In this document: piece after piece, positions 1 to 8,874 of the stretch
How the letters are laid out: every line of letters starts with the position of its first letter
Numbering within the stretch: position 1 is the stretch's first letter
Assembly (NCBI RefSeq): GCF_014640815.1
Contig: NZ_BMHM01000002.1
Location: 186,001-250,000 of the forward strand
Length of the DNA stretch: 64,000 nucleotides
Origin: Vreelandella lutescens
Lineage (GTDB): Bacteria > Pseudomonadota > Gammaproteobacteria > Pseudomonadales > Halomonadaceae
Direction: 5' to 3'
The notes under the pieces: model-generated
Seen by the model: the letters and a program-made list of their open reading frames with translations, nothing else
Database searches by the model: none
What the model was told of the DNA's origin: nothing
Program-made: the position numbers and the translations under genes

Positions 1-1
1 T

Positions 2-589
2 GAGGTGGTGATGACCCGCGATGACCATCCATCGGGCACAGATCGACTGGCCGAGGTCGCAGAGCAATTAGGCCTCAGTGGCGACGCGTTAGTGGTGAAT
101 GTGCAAGGGGATGAGCCGCTGATTCCTCCTGCGCTTATTGATCAGGTGGCGCTTCGCCTTGCGGATGACCCGGATGCGGCGATGGCAACCCTTGCCGAGC
201 CCATTGCAGACGTTGAGACACTGTTCAATCCTAACGTGGTGAAAGTGGTGCGTTCTCTGCAAGGGCGGGCGCTGTACTTTTCCCGGGCACCGATTCCCTG
301 GGATCGTGAGCACTTTAAGACACAGCCAAACCTGCTAGAAACCGATGCCTGGCTACGCCATATCGGCATTTACGCCTATCGCGCAAGCTTCCTCGCGGCG
401 TATCAAGACCTTCCTCCTTCAAGCCTTGAGCAGTTGGAACAGCTGGAGCAACTGCGCGCGCTGCAGCATGGTTATGCGATTCAAGTGGCGTTGGCAAACA
501 CAGTGAATCCTGCCGGAGTGGATACCCAGGAGGATTTAGAGCGGGTGAGGGCGCTGTTTGCCGTGCAGGACGAAGGAGGTGGCCTATGA
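2..589 (+). CDS. kdsB: 3-deoxy-manno-octulosonate cytidylyltransferase, 5'-truncated by window edge
   Basis: CMP-Kdo synthetase: activates Kdo with CTP in the cytoplasm for lipid A-core (LPS) assembly. The reading frame is open from base 2, and the visible 195 residues align from the internal [16 protein letters not shown] segment of the family to the C-terminal [12 protein letters not shown] signature, so roughly the first 55-60 residues of a ~250-residue enzyme lie upstream. The conserved VNVQGDEP nucleotide-binding segment and the [11 protein letters not shown] substrate loop are present. The stop codon overlaps the next start (ATGA), implying translational coupling with the phosphatase gene. 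Identity is confident; only the start is missing. Confidence 0.95.
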   Translation, partial: EVVMTRDDHPSGTDRLAEVAEQLGLSGDALVVNVQGDEPLIPPALIDQVALRLADDPDAAMATLAEPIADVETLFNPNVVKVVRSLQGRALYFSRAPIPWDREHFKTQPNLLETDAWLRHIGIYAYRASFLAAYQDLPPSSLEQLEQLEQLRALQHGYAIQVALANTVNPAGVDTQEDLERVRALFAVQDEGGGL

Positions 590-1053
590 CCCGCGTACTC
601 TTCGTATGTCTAGGCAACATTTGCCGCTCGCCTACGGCGGAAGGTGTTTTTCAGCGCTCCCTTGACCGTGCAGGGCTGAGTAAACGCGTGTCTATCGACT
701 CCTGCGGTGTGGGCGATTGGCATGTGGGTAAAGCGCCGGATGCACGCGCTCAAGCGGCTGCACTGCGACGTGGCGTCGATATTAGCCATCTACGTGCCAG
801 ACAGCTAAACGCAAGCGATTTCCTTGAATTTGACTATGTGCTGGGGATGGATCGCGAGAATTTGGCTGCTATGCAATTGCTAAAGCCTGCTGATAGCCAA
901 GCAAAGGTAGGCCTGTTCTTAGCGTATGCAGGGCTGCCTGATACCGATGTTCCCGACCCTTACTACGGCGGGGAGTCGGGATTTGAGCAGGTGCTGGATA
1001 TGATTGAGCAGGCCAGTGCCGGATTGATTGAAGAGCTGACCCGTGGGCGCTAA
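586..1053 (+). CDS. Low-molecular-weight protein-tyrosine phosphatase
   Basis: 155-residue LMW-PTP. The P-loop CX5R is Cys8-LGNIC-Arg14 followed by Ser15, and the catalytic general acid is in the DPYY motif (Asp124-Pro-Tyr-Tyr127), both intact. The family hydrolyses phosphotyrosine; in bacteria it often dephosphorylates tyrosine kinases that control polysaccharide export, but no BY-kinase or exopolysaccharide gene is visible here. The kdsB-ptp-murB order matches the Pseudomonas ptpA locus, where its substrate is not established. It overlaps kdsB by 4 bp and murB by 11 bp, so it is part of one transcription unit. Confidence 0.93.
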   Translation: MTRVLFVCLGNICRSPTAEGVFQRSLDRAGLSKRVSIDSCGVGDWHVGKAPDARAQAAALRRGVDISHLRARQLNASDFLEFDYVLGMDRENLAAMQLLKPADSQAKVGLFLAYAGLPDTDVPDPYYGGESGFEQVLDMIEQASAGLIEELTRGR

Positions 1054-2059
1054 TAGGCAATCTACGTCCACTTGGGTAGATCTCTCGGCGGCCAATACGC
1101 TGAGGTTGCCTTGTCAGGCTGAGCGTTACGCAGCCCCTGCATCGCTGTCTTCTTTGCAGGTAGTGTTAAAAGAGGCGCGTGACCACCACTGGCCCGTTAC
1201 TCTGTTAGGTGGTGGGAGTAATGTACTGCTGCCACCTCAGCTTGATGGCATCGCGGTTCGTCCTGCGTTTCGTCACTGGTGGCTGGAGTCTGACAAAGAG
1301 AACGTTATTGCCTACGTAGGTGCAGGCGTTAACTGGCACACCTTGGTGATGGCACTGGCAGCGCGTGGCCTTTGGGGCACTGAAAACCTTGCTCTAATTC
1401 CCGGTGATTGCGGTGCCGCGCCCGTGCAAAATATTGGTGCGTACGGTGTCGAGCTGAGCGATGTACTGAAATCGGTGCAAATCGTTGAGCTGGCAACGGG
1501 GGAGATGCGCTGGCTGAGAGTGGACGAATGCCAGTTTGGCTACCGCGACAGTCTCTTTAAGCAGGCGCTGGCGGGAAGCGTGGTGATTACCCAGCTAGCG
1601 TTAAGGCTGTCTGTGACTCCTAAGCCCGTCCTGGGTTATGGCGATTTAGCCGCCCGCGTGCCCGCGTCGCCCACGGCGTTAGCGGTTGCCCAAGCAGTGT
1701 GTGCCATTCGTCAGGAAAAGCTGCCTGATCCAGCCGAGCTGGCGAATGCAGGCAGTTTTTTCAAGAACCCGTTGGTAAGTAACGATCAGGCTCAACGGTT
1801 GTTGGAAGAGTACCCTGGGATTCCGCACTTTCCTCAGCCCAATGGCCAAACCAAACTGGCAGCAGGCTGGTTGATTGATCAGTGTGGCTTGAAAGGGCAC
1901 CGAGAGGGAGCCTTTGGCGTTCATGATCGTCAGGCATTGGTATTGGTGCACTTTGGGGGAGGCGACCGTCCTGGGCTGTTGCGTTTTGCAGGTGCCATTG
2001 CCCGGGCGGTATGGGATCGATTTGCCGTTACCCTAGAGCCCGAGCCTCGAGTGGTCTAA
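1043..2059 (+). CDS. murB: UDP-N-acetylenolpyruvoylglucosamine reductase
   Basis: FAD- and NADPH-dependent reductase that converts UDP-GlcNAc-enolpyruvate to UDP-MurNAc, the second committed step of peptidoglycan synthesis (cytoplasm). The 338 residues match type I MurB: flavin-binding LGGGSN (about 55-60), the GAAPVQNIGAYG loop (124-134), the Tyr-containing FGYRDS, the NAGSFFKNP segment whose Ser238 is the expected proton donor, and a C-terminal LEPEPR with the catalytic Glu. The start is a GTG 11 bp inside the preceding gene; no better downstream start precedes the conserved N-terminus. A strong terminator follows. Confidence 0.95.
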   Translation: MGANRQSTSTWVDLSAANTLRLPCQAERYAAPASLSSLQVVLKEARDHHWPVTLLGGGSNVLLPPQLDGIAVRPAFRHWWLESDKENVIAYVGAGVNWHTLVMALAARGLWGTENLALIPGDCGAAPVQNIGAYGVELSDVLKSVQIVELATGEMRWLRVDECQFGYRDSLFKQALAGSVVITQLALRLSVTPKPVLGYGDLAARVPASPTALAVAQAVCAIRQEKLPDPAELANAGSFFKNPLVSNDQAQRLLEEYPGIPHFPQPNGQTKLAAGWLIDQCGLKGHREGAFGVHDRQALVLVHFGGGDRPGLLRFAGAIARAVWDRFAVTLEPEPRVV

Positions 2060-2081
2060 TCGTTGCTGCTTTTTTAGCCAC

Positions 2082-2110
2082 AAAAAAACCCCGCCGAAGC
2101 GGGGTTTTTT
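2082..2110. terminator. Bidirectional rho-independent terminator between murB and rne
   Basis: Perfect 6-bp stem CCCCGC / GCGGGG (2089-2094 and 2099-2104) with a CGAA tetraloop, preceded by seven A and followed by six T. The A and T tracts on either side allow termination of murB on the plus strand and rne on the minus strand, whose stop lies only 12 bp away. Confidence 0.9.
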
Positions 2111-2121
2111 GACGCTAACGA

Positions 2122-5100
2122 TTACTCTTGCGAGTTTTGTTGCGCCTGCTGCTTGCGGAGTTCACGCGGGTCGTTATGGGCACGACGGCGCTGACGGCGC
2201 GGTTTGGCTGCTTCTTCAACCTCAGCCGTGGGTGCTGCGCTAGTAGGTTCAGCTGCTGGCGCTTCTTCGGTAGGTTGAGCCGATTCGTGTTGCTGCACTT
2301 TCGGCACAGAGTCTGCCTCTGCTTGAGTCTCAACAGCAGCATCTTGGCGAGGTGCTTCTTCACTCATTGCCGCTGGGGTTGGCTCGTTTGCAACAGCTGG
2401 CTCTTCGTTAGCTGCGCGTGCAGGTGCCTCTGCTGAGGGCTCTTCAACCGCTGCAGGCTCTTCGGCCACAGCAGGCTGATCAGCTACTGAAGGTGTCGCT
2501 TCGTGCTTGTGAGCGACAGGCGCTTCTGATTGCTGAGGTTGATGACTATCCTGCTCAGCAGTCTCAGCAGTCTCAGCAGTCTCAGCAGTCTCAGCAGTCT
2601 CAGCAGTTTTCTGCTCTTCTTGCGGAGTGTGGAGCTCCTCAGCAGGTGCCGTGCTTTGTGTGTCAGCTTCTGGGGTGCGTACCGCTTCTTCAGGTGCGGC
2701 ACTCTCCATTGCAGGCTGGCTGTCAGAACTGTCTGCGTCAGTTGCTTTCGGTGCTTCCTCTACGGCGGGGGCCGTTTCTGGTAGCGCGTCGTGTGTTACC
2801 TGTTGCTGTTCAGCGACGGTTTCGTTAGCCGTAGGTGCGCTCTCGGCAGTCTCTGGCTGGGCGTTGCGACGTTGACGCGTTGACTTGCGTGCTTTATCTG
2901 CACTCTTAGCCGGGCGCTCTGCGGTCGTATCGTCTTCAGCCGCTGACGTTGCCTGCTCAGCACTTTCGTCTTTGGTGGTGCTTGCGACCTGCTCAGGGGC
3001 TGTCTCATTCGCCACAGGAGCAGCAGAGGCTGCCGGAGCCACGACTGCATCGTCAGATGCAGTTGTGACGTCTTGCGGCTGAGGAGCCTGGGCTGCTTCA
3101 GCCTGCAGTTTCAGTTGCTCGGCTTCTGCTTGAGGGTTGAGAGCCTGCTTGCGCGAACGGGTGCGCGGGTTGTTGCGGGTGCGCTTTGGCTTACCGTCGT
3201 CCTGGTTGCTATCGTCAGCAGCGGGAGCCGTCCGTGTGTCTTCGCTCTTCGGCTTGGGATCCCGCTGCTTCTCGCGACGGTTTTCCGGCTGAGGCGTAGG
3301 TTTCTCAACGTCCTCTTTCGGCGCATCTTTCGCAGAGGACTCTTTCTGGCGAGCGCTCTTAGGTGCGTTGTCTTGCTGTTTAGCATCCTCTTGCTGCGGA
3401 TGACGGCGACGATTACGTGTGCGGCTAGGGCCGCTGCGCTTATCACTGCTGTCGTCATTGCGTGAGGTGTTGTTGGGCTGCTCGCTGCTGCGCTGCTCAT
3501 TTTTCGCCGTGTTATCGCTACGCTGCTCATTTTTCGAAGCGCTATCGTTGCGCTCTTGAGCCGGCTTTGAACGACGCTCATTGCGCGGCGGACGGCTGTT
3601 GCTGGAGGCCGCTTCCTGTTTGCGCGGTGCGGGCGCTTCTGGTGCAGGCGGCTGGGTGCTGTCATCGCCCCCTAACAGTTTGGCAAAGCCGCGGATAAAG
3701 CGACCCAGTACGCTGGGTTGCTCAGGGTCTGCAGGCGCTGGCGCTGGCGTCGGTGCGGTAGCCGCTTTTGCAGGCGCTTCTTCTGTTTGCAGCGAGGCCG
3801 GAGCAGGCGCGTTATGCACAACGCTTTTTACGGCGGCTTCGGCACGCTGTGCGGGGGCCGCAAAGCTAGGATCTGGCTCTTTGCCAACCTCTGTATTGGT
3901 AGAGAGTTCGAAGCTTGAGAGGGTTTGGCTCTCATCTTCATCAAGGTGGTCTACCCGTAGGCGCTGAACGTCGTAATGCGGGGTGTGCATATCCGGGTTA
4001 GGGAGCAGCACCACGCGTACGCCTTGGCGCGACTCAATGTCTGCCAACACGCTACGTTTTTCATTCAGTAGATAAGTGGCGACAGAGACCGGCAAGATGG
4101 CGCGAATCTGTGCGCTGCGCTCTTTCATGGCCTCTTCTTCAATAAGGCGCATGATGGAGAGCGACAGAGAGCGTACGTCGCGAATGGTGCCTTGGCCGTT
4201 ACAGCGCGGGCACACCACACCGCTGGTTTCGCCTAGCGACGGGCGCAGGCGCTGGCGGGACATTTCCATCAGGCCAAAGCGTGAAATGCGCCCGATCTGA
4301 ACGCGTGCACGATCCAGTTTTAGCGCATCGCGCATGCGGTTTTCTACTTCGCGCTGGTTGCGCGCAGGGCCCATGTCGATGAAGTCGATCACCACCAAGC
4401 CGCCGATATCACGCAGGCGCAGCTGGCGAGCGATTTCGTCGGCGGCCTCGGAGTTGGTTTGCAGGGCGGTTTCTTCAATATCGCTGCCCCGCGTAGCGCG
4501 CGCGGAGTTGATGTCGATAGACACCAGAGCTTCGGTGTGGTCGATCACAATCGAGCCACCGGACGGCAGTTTTACTTCCCGCTGGTAAGCGGTCTCAATT
4601 TGCGACTCAATCTGGAAGCGAGAGAAGAGGGGCACTTCATCCGCGTACAGCTTAATTTTTTGCTGGTAGGAGGGCATCACCTGGCGAATAAAGGCCAGCG
4701 CCTCAGCGTGAATCTCGGGGCTGTCGATCAGTACCTCGCCAATGTCCTGGCGCAGGTAGTCGCGCATGGCGCGAATGATGACGTTGGACTCACGGTAGAT
4801 CAAGAACGGTGCAGAGCGCTTACCGGCTTCCGTGGTGATGGATTCCCACACTTGGACTAAGTAGTCCAGATCCCACTGAAGTTCTTCTGGGCTACGGCCA
4901 ATGCCTGCGGTGCGAACAATGAGACCCATTTTGTCGGGCACAGTGAGCTGGCCCATGGCGTCTTTTAACTGGCTGCGATCATCCCCTTCAATACGGCGCG
5001 AAATACCGCCGGCGCGGGGGTTATTCGGCATCAGTACCAGGAAACGGCCCGCCAAACTAATAAAGGTAGTCAGCGCTGCCCCTTTGTTGCCGCGCTCTTC

Positions 5101-5412
5101 TTTATCTACCTGAACGATGACTTCCTGGCCTTCCTTAAGCACTTCTTTAATGCTCGGGCGCCCAGACACATCTTTAATAAAATATTCGCGGGAAATTTCT
5201 TTCAGCGGAAGGAAGCCATGGCGTTCGGCGCCAAAATCGACAAAAGCAGCTTCAAGGGAGGGTTCTACACGGGTAATTTTACCCCGATAAATGTTGGCTT
5301 TTTTCTGTTCGCGCGCACCTGACTCAATGTCTAAATCGTACAGGCGCTGCCCATCTACCAGTGCAACCCGCAGCTCTTCAGGCTGGGTTGCGTTAATTAG
5401 CATCCGTTTCAT
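2122..5412 (-). CDS. rne: Ribonuclease E, degradosome scaffold endoribonuclease
   Basis: Main mRNA-decay and RNA-processing endonuclease; it acts at the inner membrane and scaffolds the degradosome. 1096 residues (E. coli 1061). The S1 domain lies at about 37-125 ([21 protein letters not shown]), and the DNase I-like catalytic segment has Asp300, Asn302 and Asp343, equivalent to E. coli D303, N305 and D346. The Zn-link CPRC has Cys401 and Cys404 (E. coli C404/C407). After about residue 515 the protein becomes low-complexity: Ala/Glu/Pro-rich acidic stretches, Arg-rich segments ([16 protein letters not shown]) and a (TAE)6 tract, typical of the non-conserved RNase E C-terminal half. RhlB, a likely partner, is at 42375-43649. 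The ribosome-binding site is weak and the leader is structured, suggesting autoregulation. Confidence 0.97.
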   Translation of the reverse strand: MKRMLINATQPEELRVALVDGQRLYDLDIESGAREQKKANIYRGKITRVEPSLEAAFVDFGAERHGFLPLKEISREYFIKDVSGRPSIKEVLKEGQEVIVQVDKEERGNKGAALTTFISLAGRFLVLMPNNPRAGGISRRIEGDDRSQLKDAMGQLTVPDKMGLIVRTAGIGRSPEELQWDLDYLVQVWESITTEAGKRSAPFLIYRESNVIIRAMRDYLRQDIGEVLIDSPEIHAEALAFIRQVMPSYQQKIKLYADEVPLFSRFQIESQIETAYQREVKLPSGGSIVIDHTEALVSIDINSARATRGSDIEETALQTNSEAADEIARQLRLRDIGGLVVIDFIDMGPARNQREVENRMRDALKLDRARVQIGRISRFGLMEMSRQRLRPSLGETSGVVCPRCNGQGTIRDVRSLSLSIMRLIEEEAMKERSAQIRAILPVSVATYLLNEKRSVLADIESRQGVRVVLLPNPDMHTPHYDVQRLRVDHLDEDESQTLSSFELSTNTEVGKEPDPSFAAPAQRAEAAVKSVVHNAPAPASLQTEEAPAKAATAPTPAPAPADPEQPSVLGRFIRGFAKLLGGDDSTQPPAPEAPAPRKQEAASSNSRPPRNERRSKPAQERNDSASKNEQRSDNTAKNEQRSSEQPNNTSRNDDSSDKRSGPSRTRNRRRHPQQEDAKQQDNAPKSARQKESSAKDAPKEDVEKPTPQPENRREKQRDPKPKSEDTRTAPAADDSNQDDGKPKRTRNNPRTRSRKQALNPQAEAEQLKLQAEAAQAPQPQDVTTASDDAVVAPAASAAPVANETAPEQVASTTKDESAEQATSAAEDDTTAERPAKSADKARKSTRQRRNAQPETAESAPTANETVAEQQQVTHDALPETAPAVEEAPKATDADSSDSQPAMESAAPEEAVRTPEADTQSTAPAEELHTPQEEQKTAETAETAETAETAETAEQDSHQPQQSEAPVAHKHEATPSVADQPAVAEEPAAVEEPSAEAPARAANEEPAVANEPTPAAMSEEAPRQDAAVETQAEADSVPKVQQHESAQPTEEAPAAEPTSAAPTAEVEEAAKPRRQRRRAHNDPRELRKQQAQQNSQE
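2554..2607 (-). repeat. 9-bp perfect minisatellite (6 copies) inside rne
   Basis: Six uninterrupted copies of CTCAGCAGT on the plus strand, encoding (Thr-Ala-Glu)6 in the disordered tail of RNase E. Unit length is a multiple of three, so copy-number change by slippage would keep frame and only alter tail length. Confidence 0.95.
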
Positions 5413-5434
5413 GTTGTCTCACGTAGCATGGCGT

Positions 5435-5464
5435 GCCGACGTGCTTTTAAAAGCTAGCGTCGGC
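5435..5464 (-). promoter_or_regulatory. Stem-loop in the rne 5' leader
   Basis: GCCGACG (5435-5441) pairs with CGTCGGC (5458-5464); inside it GCTT pairs with AAGC across a TTAA loop, giving an about 11-bp bulged hairpin ending 22 nt upstream of the rne start. In E. coli, hairpins in the rne 5' UTR are bound by RNase E for autoregulation; the same role here is inference. Confidence 0.5.
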
Positions 5465-5782
5465 GAATCGCTGGGTGCTGCGTGCTTGTGCTCGGCGCAT
5501 GATTATGCTGACGCATTAAGCCGGGAAGGCAGTCGTGCCGACCCGGCCGAAAGGGCGTTGAGTACGTGGCGGTGGCAGAACATGTTTCGGTGGCTGTCAC
5601 GTCCATCCGGCTCTGCTGACACCGCCCACACCTGGCATACATCGATTCACCAACGCCGGTATCGGCACAGCGTTGATCTTAGCGCCCCTGCATGGCAGCG
5701 CCTTGTGACGAAAAGGGGCTACTGGCAAGGGCGTGACGTTTATTTAATGACGGGCCTGCCGTTGCTGACATGACCTGACGCT

Positions 5783-5814
5783 CTCTGTCGTTAAACTTTT
5801 GCTGAACGACAGAG
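5783..5814 (-). promoter_or_regulatory. Perfect 10-bp stem-loop, rne leader or promoter region
   Basis: CTCTGTCGTT (5783-5792) and AACGACAGAG (5805-5814) are perfectly complementary around a 12-nt loop, about 370 nt upstream of the rne start. There is no T-tract, so it is not a canonical terminator. It could be a second rne-leader hairpin or a DNA operator. Confidence 0.4.
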
Positions 5815-6099
5815 TTACTGCATTTCAATACGTTATAAGCAGGGAGTGCGTACACTGGTCCATACTTTTCGCTCTGACCTGCGTGTTTGTCGGGCAGGTG
5901 CGAAGGCAAAACGTGGGGAATCATTCGCCATACAATAGATATATAAGCGGGCCACGTTCGGCCCGGCCACGTTGGCCGATGAGCGCATTGGAATATAACA
6001 GTAAAGACAACCACCAGCAATTGACGCAATGCCCGTTGGTCTACGTTAGAATGCCGTTTTTAGTCTGACATGAAAGAATGTCACCAGGAGTAAGCGGCA

Positions 6100-7041
6100 A
6101 TGTCCGAAGGGCGTGAAGTACAGTGGGTGGATATCGCCCCGGAACAAGCGGGTCAGCGAATTGATAATTTTTTAATGACACGTTTAAAGGGTGCACCGCG
6201 GGCCTTGATTTATCGCATCGTGCGTAAAGGTGAAGTTAGGGTTAATAAAAAGCGGGTGAAGGTGGATTATCGCCTTCAGGCGGGCGATTTAGTGCGGGTG
6301 CCACCGCTGCGCTTGGCGCCTAAAGAGGCCGTCAAAGAAGTCAGTGATAATCTTCGTGACCTGTTGGTAGGTAGCGTGATTATGGAGGGGCCCGATTGGA
6401 TGGTGCTTAATAAGCCATCAGGTTTAGCGGTACATGGTGGTAGCGGTGTGAAAATCGGTTTGATCGAAGCGCTGCGCCAGGTGCGCGACGACCTGACCTT
6501 TTTAGAGCTGGTACACCGTTTAGATCGTGATACATCGGGTTGCCTGCTGCTTGCAAAGTCGCGCGATGCGCTGGTAACGCTCAACGAAGCGCTAAAGAAG
6601 CATGGGATGGATAAGCGCTATTTAGCCTTGGTGGCAGGTCGTTGGCCTGCTCGCAAAACCTACGAAAGCGCCCGATTAGATCGTTTTGAAGCCGGCAATG
6701 GTGAGCGCCGAGTGCGGGTGGATCCTAATGGTAAGGTGTCCCGAACCCACTTCTCGGTTGTAGAAACGTTTGAGAAGGTCACGCTGATTGAAGCTGAGCC
6801 CGTGACTGGGCGCACCCATCAAATTCGTGTCCACGCTGCCCATGCTGGGCATGCACTGCTGGGCGATGATAAATACGCAACTCGAGAGAGTGGCTTGCTA
6901 ACCAAGCAGTTGGGGTTAGGGCGGCTGTTTTTGCATGCTCGCTCGCTTACTTTTCCCGAGCCGGGTAATGGTCGGCCGGTAACGGTGAAGGCACCGCTGC
7001 CGGATGCGCTGGAAGAGACGCTCAAGCGCGCACGTCAATAA
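6100..7041 (+). CDS. rluC: 23S rRNA pseudouridine(955/2504/2580) synthase RluC
   Basis: Isomerises three uridines of 23S rRNA to pseudouridine. 313 residues (E. coli 319). The N-terminal S4 RNA-binding domain (about 18-75, AGQRIDNFLMTRL to GDLVRVP) is followed by the RluA-type catalytic domain with HRLDRDTSG, whose Asp144 is the expected catalytic residue. The RTHQIRVH motif is near the C-terminus. A good Shine-Dalgarno (AGGAG) precedes the ATG. The divergent position relative to rne matches E. coli and Pseudomonas, and 12 bp separate it from the HAD phosphatase gene. Confidence 0.95.
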   Translation: MSEGREVQWVDIAPEQAGQRIDNFLMTRLKGAPRALIYRIVRKGEVRVNKKRVKVDYRLQAGDLVRVPPLRLAPKEAVKEVSDNLRDLLVGSVIMEGPDWMVLNKPSGLAVHGGSGVKIGLIEALRQVRDDLTFLELVHRLDRDTSGCLLLAKSRDALVTLNEALKKHGMDKRYLALVAGRWPARKTYESARLDRFEAGNGERRVRVDPNGKVSRTHFSVVETFEKVTLIEAEPVTGRTHQIRVHAAHAGHALLGDDKYATRESGLLTKQLGLGRLFLHARSLTFPEPGNGRPVTVKAPLPDALEETLKRARQ

Positions 7042-7053
7042 AAGAGGGCTGTT

Positions 7054-7704
7054 ATGCGTTACGAGCTCATTATCTTCGATTGGGATGGCACGCTCATGAA
7101 TTCAGTGCCGAAGATTGTTGCCTGTATGCAGGCGGCGGCAGCAGACGCTGAATGGGGCGAACTTGATGTTAGCGCCATTGAGGACATTATTGGTTTAGGG
7201 CTGCCTGAGGCCATCGCTAAGCTCTGCCCGGGCATTGGGGCTGAGCAGGCAGAGCGGTTGCGGCAACGCTATTCTCACCATTTTGTGCAGGGTGACACCA
7301 CGCCCATGCCCTTTTTCGATGGTGTAGAAGCGCAGCTGGCAAGGTTGCGGGCTCGTCCTCAGCAGCGGCTGGCCGTTGCCACGGGTAAAAGCCGTCGAGG
7401 GTTAGATCGTGTCTTCCATGAAACCGGCAGTGGGGCTTTTTTTCATGCCAGCCGAACCGCTGATGAGACGCGTTCTAAGCCACACCCGCAGATGCTGTCA
7501 GAGATTTTGACAGAGCTGCAAGTTCCCGTAGAACGGGCGGTCATGGTGGGTGATACCGAGTATGACCTGGAGATGGCGCGTGCGATTGGCATGGATCGCG
7601 TAGGGGTAACGTATGGGGTGCATACGCCTGCGCGTTTAGCGGCTAGCCAGCCGGTGTGGGTCGCAAAAGACGTACCGTCACTGTTTGACTGGCTGTACGA
7701 GTAG
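7054..7704 (+). CDS. HAD-IA family phosphatase (Gph-like)
   Basis: 216-residue haloacid-dehalogenase hydrolase. Motif I FDWDGTL has nucleophile Asp9 and acid/base Asp11; motif II is VATGKS; Lys of motif III sits in SKPHP; motif IV is GDTEYD. A helical cap follows motif I, as in subclass IA. Phosphoglycolate phosphatase and pyrophosphatase-type activities occur in this family, so the substrate cannot be read from sequence. It lies between rluC and sppA exactly as in Pseudomonas, probably co-transcribed with both. Confidence 0.85.
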   Translation: MRYELIIFDWDGTLMNSVPKIVACMQAAAADAEWGELDVSAIEDIIGLGLPEAIAKLCPGIGAEQAERLRQRYSHHFVQGDTTPMPFFDGVEAQLARLRARPQQRLAVATGKSRRGLDRVFHETGSGAFFHASRTADETRSKPHPQMLSEILTELQVPVERAVMVGDTEYDLEMARAIGMDRVGVTYGVHTPARLAASQPVWVAKDVPSLFDWLYE

Positions 7705-7756
7705 CCAGCGCTATGGGTGGCTCAGGACGTGATGAAACAAACAGTAGGAACCGACG

Positions 7757-8872
7757 ATGAGTGATGAGCAGCAGCGCGGCGATAGCAGGGAAGAGTCTCC
7801 TCAGCGTGAAGATCAGCGCGACGCTGATGATCGCTGGACCCAAGGGCCTGATGTCTCCCAAGAAGCGCAGGAGCCTCCGTTAGTGGGTGGGCGAGATGAC
7901 GATGCGGAAACGCTCCGCGAGCGCCAGCGTCTTGCGCAGTTGGAGATGATGGATCGCTGGATCGGAGGCGTGCTGACCGAGCAGCGCAGAACCCGTCGCT
8001 GGAAGCTGTTTTTTCGGTTGATGCTGCTAGCGCTAGTGCTGGTTTCTCTTACTACCACTTTATACCGAGTGTTTTTGGCCGAGCCAGCCGCCTCGGTGCC
8101 CGCACAGCAGCACCTTGCTTTAGTGGAGGTGCATGGCGTGATTGCCAGCGATTCACCGGCGAACGCGGAGCGTATTATTAAGGGCTTGAACCGCGCCTGG
8201 GAGAATCAAAGTGCATCGGCAGTGGTGCTGCATATTGATAGTCCTGGTGGAAGCCCGGTGCAATCTCAGCGCATCTATTCAGAGATTATCCGGCTGCGAG
8301 AGCAGGGCGATAAACCCATTATTGCAGTGATTGAGGATGTCGGTGCCAGTGGGGCGTATTACATTGCAGCGGCGGCCGATGAAATCGTGGCCTCTCCTGC
8401 CAGTTTGGTGGGCTCGATTGGCGTGATCTACGCTGGTTTTGGCTTTCAAGAGGCGATAGCTGAGCTAGGCGTTGAGCGCCGGGTGATGACAGCAGGCGAA
8501 AATAAAGCGTTTTTGGATCCGTTTCAGCCTCTCGATGAGGAAGTGGCCCGTTTCTGGCAGAGCGTGCTCACTCAAACCCACGAGCAGTTTATCAGTGATG
8601 TGCAGGCTGGGCGTGGTGAACGTTTGAGTGATCGCCCGGAGATTTTTTCCGGGCTGATTTGGAGCGGTGAGCAGGCGCTTGAATTAGGATTAGTCGATGA
8701 GCTGGCAAGCCTTGAGCAAGTGGCGCGGGCGCAGGTTGGCGAGGCGTCGTGGGAAAACTATACGCCTCGTCTAGACCCCTTCGAGCGCCTAACGCGCCGT
8801 TTTACCCAAGCGGCGGCAGAAGTGCTCGGTCTGCAGGGTGGTCATGCGCCCTTAAAGTTTCAGGTGCAGTAA
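7757..8872 (+). CDS. sppA: Signal peptide peptidase SppA, short form (S49 family)
   Basis: Membrane-anchored serine protease thought to degrade cleaved signal peptides. 371 residues: a polar, acidic cytoplasmic N-terminus (1-80), a single TM helix at about 84-106, then a periplasmic S49 domain. The catalytic dyad is recognisable as Ser198 in DVGASGAYY and Lys250 in GENKAF; the 52-residue spacing equals that of B. subtilis SppA (S147/K199). This is the single-domain form, half the size of the E. coli tandem enzyme. It ends 2 bp from the convergent maf gene. Confidence 0.9.
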   Translation: MSDEQQRGDSREESPQREDQRDADDRWTQGPDVSQEAQEPPLVGGRDDDAETLRERQRLAQLEMMDRWIGGVLTEQRRTRRWKLFFRLMLLALVLVSLTTTLYRVFLAEPAASVPAQQHLALVEVHGVIASDSPANAERIIKGLNRAWENQSASAVVLHIDSPGGSPVQSQRIYSEIIRLREQGDKPIIAVIEDVGASGAYYIAAAADEIVASPASLVGSIGVIYAGFGFQEAIAELGVERRVMTAGENKAFLDPFQPLDEEVARFWQSVLTQTHEQFISDVQAGRGERLSDRPEIFSGLIWSGEQALELGLVDELASLEQVARAQVGEASWENYTPRLDPFERLTRRFTQAAAEVLGLQGGHAPLKFQVQ

Positions 8873-8874
8873 CG

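Larger units (their letters stand above)
5413..6099. other. 687-bp divergent intergenic region, rne / rluC
   Basis: No convincing gene: the ORFs here lack ribosome-binding sites and family-like sequence. It should hold the promoter and long 5' leader of rne (minus) and the promoter of rluC (plus). Seen in it are two inverted repeats in the rne-leader direction (5435-5464 and 5783-5814), an AT-rich patch with TACAAT and TATATAA (5931-5946), and a 9-bp direct repeat GGCCACGTT at 5950-5958 and 5965-5973. I could not assign a well-spaced -35/-10 pair with confidence for either direction. Confidence 0.6.

Noticed and set aside
2418..3967. Several long plus-strand frames opposite the rne tail (for example 2418-2828, 3073-3465, 3581-3967)
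   Set aside because: They are the complement of the low-complexity GC-rich RNase E tail, which gives long open frames by composition; they lack ribosome-binding sites and resemble no protein family.
6021..6052. TTGACG followed by TAGAAT before rluC as a sigma-70 promoter
   Set aside because: The spacer is 20 bp, too long for a typical promoter.
5799..6068. 89-codon plus-strand frame in the rne-rluC gap
   Set aside because: No ribosome-binding site, odd composition, and it spans the likely promoter region; not gene-like.
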